From Paenibacillus marchantiae (GTDB taxonomy: Bacteria; Bacillota; Bacilli; Paenibacillales; Paenibacillaceae), in NCBI RefSeq assembly GCF_028771845.1, contig NZ_CP118270.1, forward strand, positions 3,906,001 through 3,970,000: a stretch of 64,000 bases of DNA. The letters run 5' to 3'. Numbering within the stretch: the first letter of the stretch is position 1; each line of letters begins with the position of its first letter. Shown piece after piece: positions 62,677 to 64,000 of the stretch. The notes beneath the pieces are model-generated. The model ran no database searches and was not told the origin of the DNA. It saw only the letters and a list, made by a program, of their open reading frames with translations. The translations under genes and the position numbers were made by a program.

Positions 62677-64000
62677 ATGGACTTATTCTCAATCTATTTC
62701 AGCAGGAATTTGAAAGTGATCATTGCAGAGCGCAAGGGCAAGCTGCCTGTGCGTATATTGGCGACTGCACTGAGAAATTTGGAATCGCTGGGATATACGT
62801 TTTCGACGAAACTGATAGATGTGCTGAATACCTGGGAACGTGACAGATTCGTTTTCTGGTTTGAGCAATTGATAGATGAGCTTCGAAAGATGAAAGGAAT
62901 CAATTTAAAGGAAATCCTCGTGTATCCGAAATTTCCTAAGCGGAAAATGAATATTCAGGAAAGTAAATTTTATTTAAATGCTTTGATGCATTCCTGGAGA
63001 CAGCAGCTTCTTGAAAAGGAGCAAGAACAGGAGCAGCGCATATTACTGCTGAACAAGCTGCGACTGCGTGTGATTCATCTCGGCAGTGAAGCAGATTTTT
63101 ACCAAGTAGGAATGGACCTGCTTACAGCAAAATCTTCGTTAATGCCAGTTGCAAGAGAGCAGTTGACCTGGTTTGCAACAAAGTACGAAGGCTGGGCCAC
63201 ATTTGAACCAGAGGCAGGGCAAATACCTGTGAGGGAAAATGCAGCCGTTTATTGCGCGGCTTTATTAAAGGCGGGGCGTGCTTCGGTGAAGCAACTCCAG
63301 CGACATTTGCGCACGGCAACAGATATATTGCGGCTGGCTGTAGCGTGTTCCGATGGAGATGTCAGTCTGAAGGAGAACACCCGCTTCCGTTCATTTACTC
63401 GATCTGAACGTCGGGTAATACTTGCTTTATTGGAGGGTGCTTCGAACCCGCTGGAAGATTTGTTTCGATATAAAGGGCGCTGGCAGAGATTGGCCGAGCG
63501 ACTGCATCCAGGTGAATATCGTCACCGTTATCCAGGGGCAATAGTGGCGCTGGACCAGTTGCGACGTGGGGAACGACCGCTTACCTTTCATGGCCGAGTG
63601 GAGCGGGCATTTGAACAGAAGGATAACAAGCTTATTGTGGAGACGCTTGCGGAACGTCCGGGAGAGATGATGGGTCAGCTGGACCGAATGATACGTTCCG
63701 GTTTTCCGGTACAGCAAGTGATCAGCAAAATGGAAACTGTGGAAGAGAAGGTATCGACAAGGGCGCTGCTTCGAGTGTTGGCCCACTTCAGCACACGGAC
63801 GGAGTTTCAGGTCAGGAGGAGCTTTTTCCGCCAAGGCAACACGGCAAATCTGTATGTCTCCACTCAACCGCTACCGTCCCTCAACGTTGAGGATGTTCAT
63901 GCGGTGATATCGGCGGTAGAGCATACACTGTTGAAACGGTTTGCCGTGCTTCCACCACTCGGTAATGTCTACATTGATGAAAGACTTCAAGAGTTTTCAG
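62677..64000 (+). CDS. Large cytoplasmic protein of unknown function (N-terminal 441 codons; runs off the window)
   Basis: An open frame with no stop runs to the window end. ATG 62677 gives MDLFSIYFSRNLKVIIAERK; an in-frame GTG is one codon earlier, with GGGAGAG about 12 bases upstream. The visible part is helical, charged and rich in Leu, Arg and Glu, with no signal peptide or membrane helix. Blocks such as NPLEDLFRYKGRWQRLAERL, and RALLRVLAHFSTR followed by LPPLGNVYIDERLQEFS, recall from memory a large protein found next to TerD-type stress genes in Firmicutes. The defining C-terminal part is not in view, so I give no function. Confidence 0.65.
   Translation, partial: MDLFSIYFSRNLKVIIAERKGKLPVRILATALRNLESLGYTFSTKLIDVLNTWERDRFVFWFEQLIDELRKMKGINLKEILVYPKFPKRKMNIQESKFYLNALMHSWRQQLLEKEQEQEQRILLLNKLRLRVIHLGSEADFYQVGMDLLTAKSSLMPVAREQLTWFATKYEGWATFEPEAGQIPVRENAAVYCAALLKAGRASVKQLQRHLRTATDILRLAVACSDGDVSLKENTRFRSFTRSERRVILALLEGASNPLEDLFRYKGRWQRLAERLHPGEYRHRYPGAIVALDQLRRGERPLTFHGRVERAFEQKDNKLIVETLAERPGEMMGQLDRMIRSGFPVQQVISKMETVEEKVSTRALLRVLAHFSTRTEFQVRRSFFRQGNTANLYVSTQPLPSLNVEDVHAVISAVEHTLLKRFAVLPPLGNVYIDERLQEFS

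Overview
The window reads as chromosomal DNA of a Gram-positive, endospore-forming bacterium of the Bacillota, most likely Paenibacillus or a close relative. The basis is the strong Shine-Dalgarno sites, frequent TTG/GTG starts, a glgC-glgD-glgP cluster, a des-desK-desR thermosensor operon, a seven-function Mrp antiporter operon, a YjcZ-type small sporulation peptide, a YwaC-type alarmone synthetase and Bacillus-style tre genes. I see no rRNA, tRNA, CRISPR array, phage or complete insertion sequence. The assignment is inference from gene content only.

Layout. 1-4078: glycogen genes (end of glgC, glgD, glgP) with an inverted-repeat-bounded, strongly structured element between glgD and glgP. 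4190-10134: CPBP membrane protease, a regulator remnant, VanZ-like protein, a GH13 alpha-glucosidase, a UPF0173 metallo-hydrolase and a dicarboxylate/glutamate symporter. 10357-14210: trehalose operon (treA-treP) behind a TreR-like operator. 14485-23521: mixed housekeeping and accessory genes (lipase-like hydrolase, YkgJ-type cysteine cluster protein, two efflux-type MFS genes, O-methyltransferase with a divergent LysR gene, DUF1275 protein, S9-like hydrolase, small alarmone synthetase), with two gene remnants near 15.7-16.3 kb. 23653-26273: Pro/Gly-rich hypothetical protein, a siderophore-binding lipoprotein behind a promoter overlapped by a Fur box, and a flavin reductase. 26486-29943: type III polyketide synthase followed by an MMPL exporter. 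30154-32386: two secreted-polysaccharide-type esterases. 32525-38436 (minus): mrp operon with MrpA and MrpB fused.

38736-50801 is the most unusual part. Two membrane diguanylate cyclases and a hypothetical gene lie beside a two-gene locus coding for giant DUF11-repeat proteins (2236 and 564 residues). The DUF11 domains alternate strictly between two classes (A and B), giving a higher-order repeat of about 765 bp. The second gene begins in the middle of a B repeat, with its own ribosome binding site and an ATGA overlap, and then continues the same A/B alternation. Neither protein shows a signal peptide or wall anchor.

50964-64000: YolD-like and YjcZ-like small proteins, an APC permease, ferritin, polysaccharide deacetylase, a lipoprotein, the des-desK-desR membrane-fluidity system with a perfect palindromic candidate DesR site, a YitT-type membrane protein, a ROK-family regulator with a degenerate metal site followed by a sugar isomerase/epimerase carrying a one-base frameshift, a candidate small RNA, and the first 441 codons of a large protein that runs off the window.
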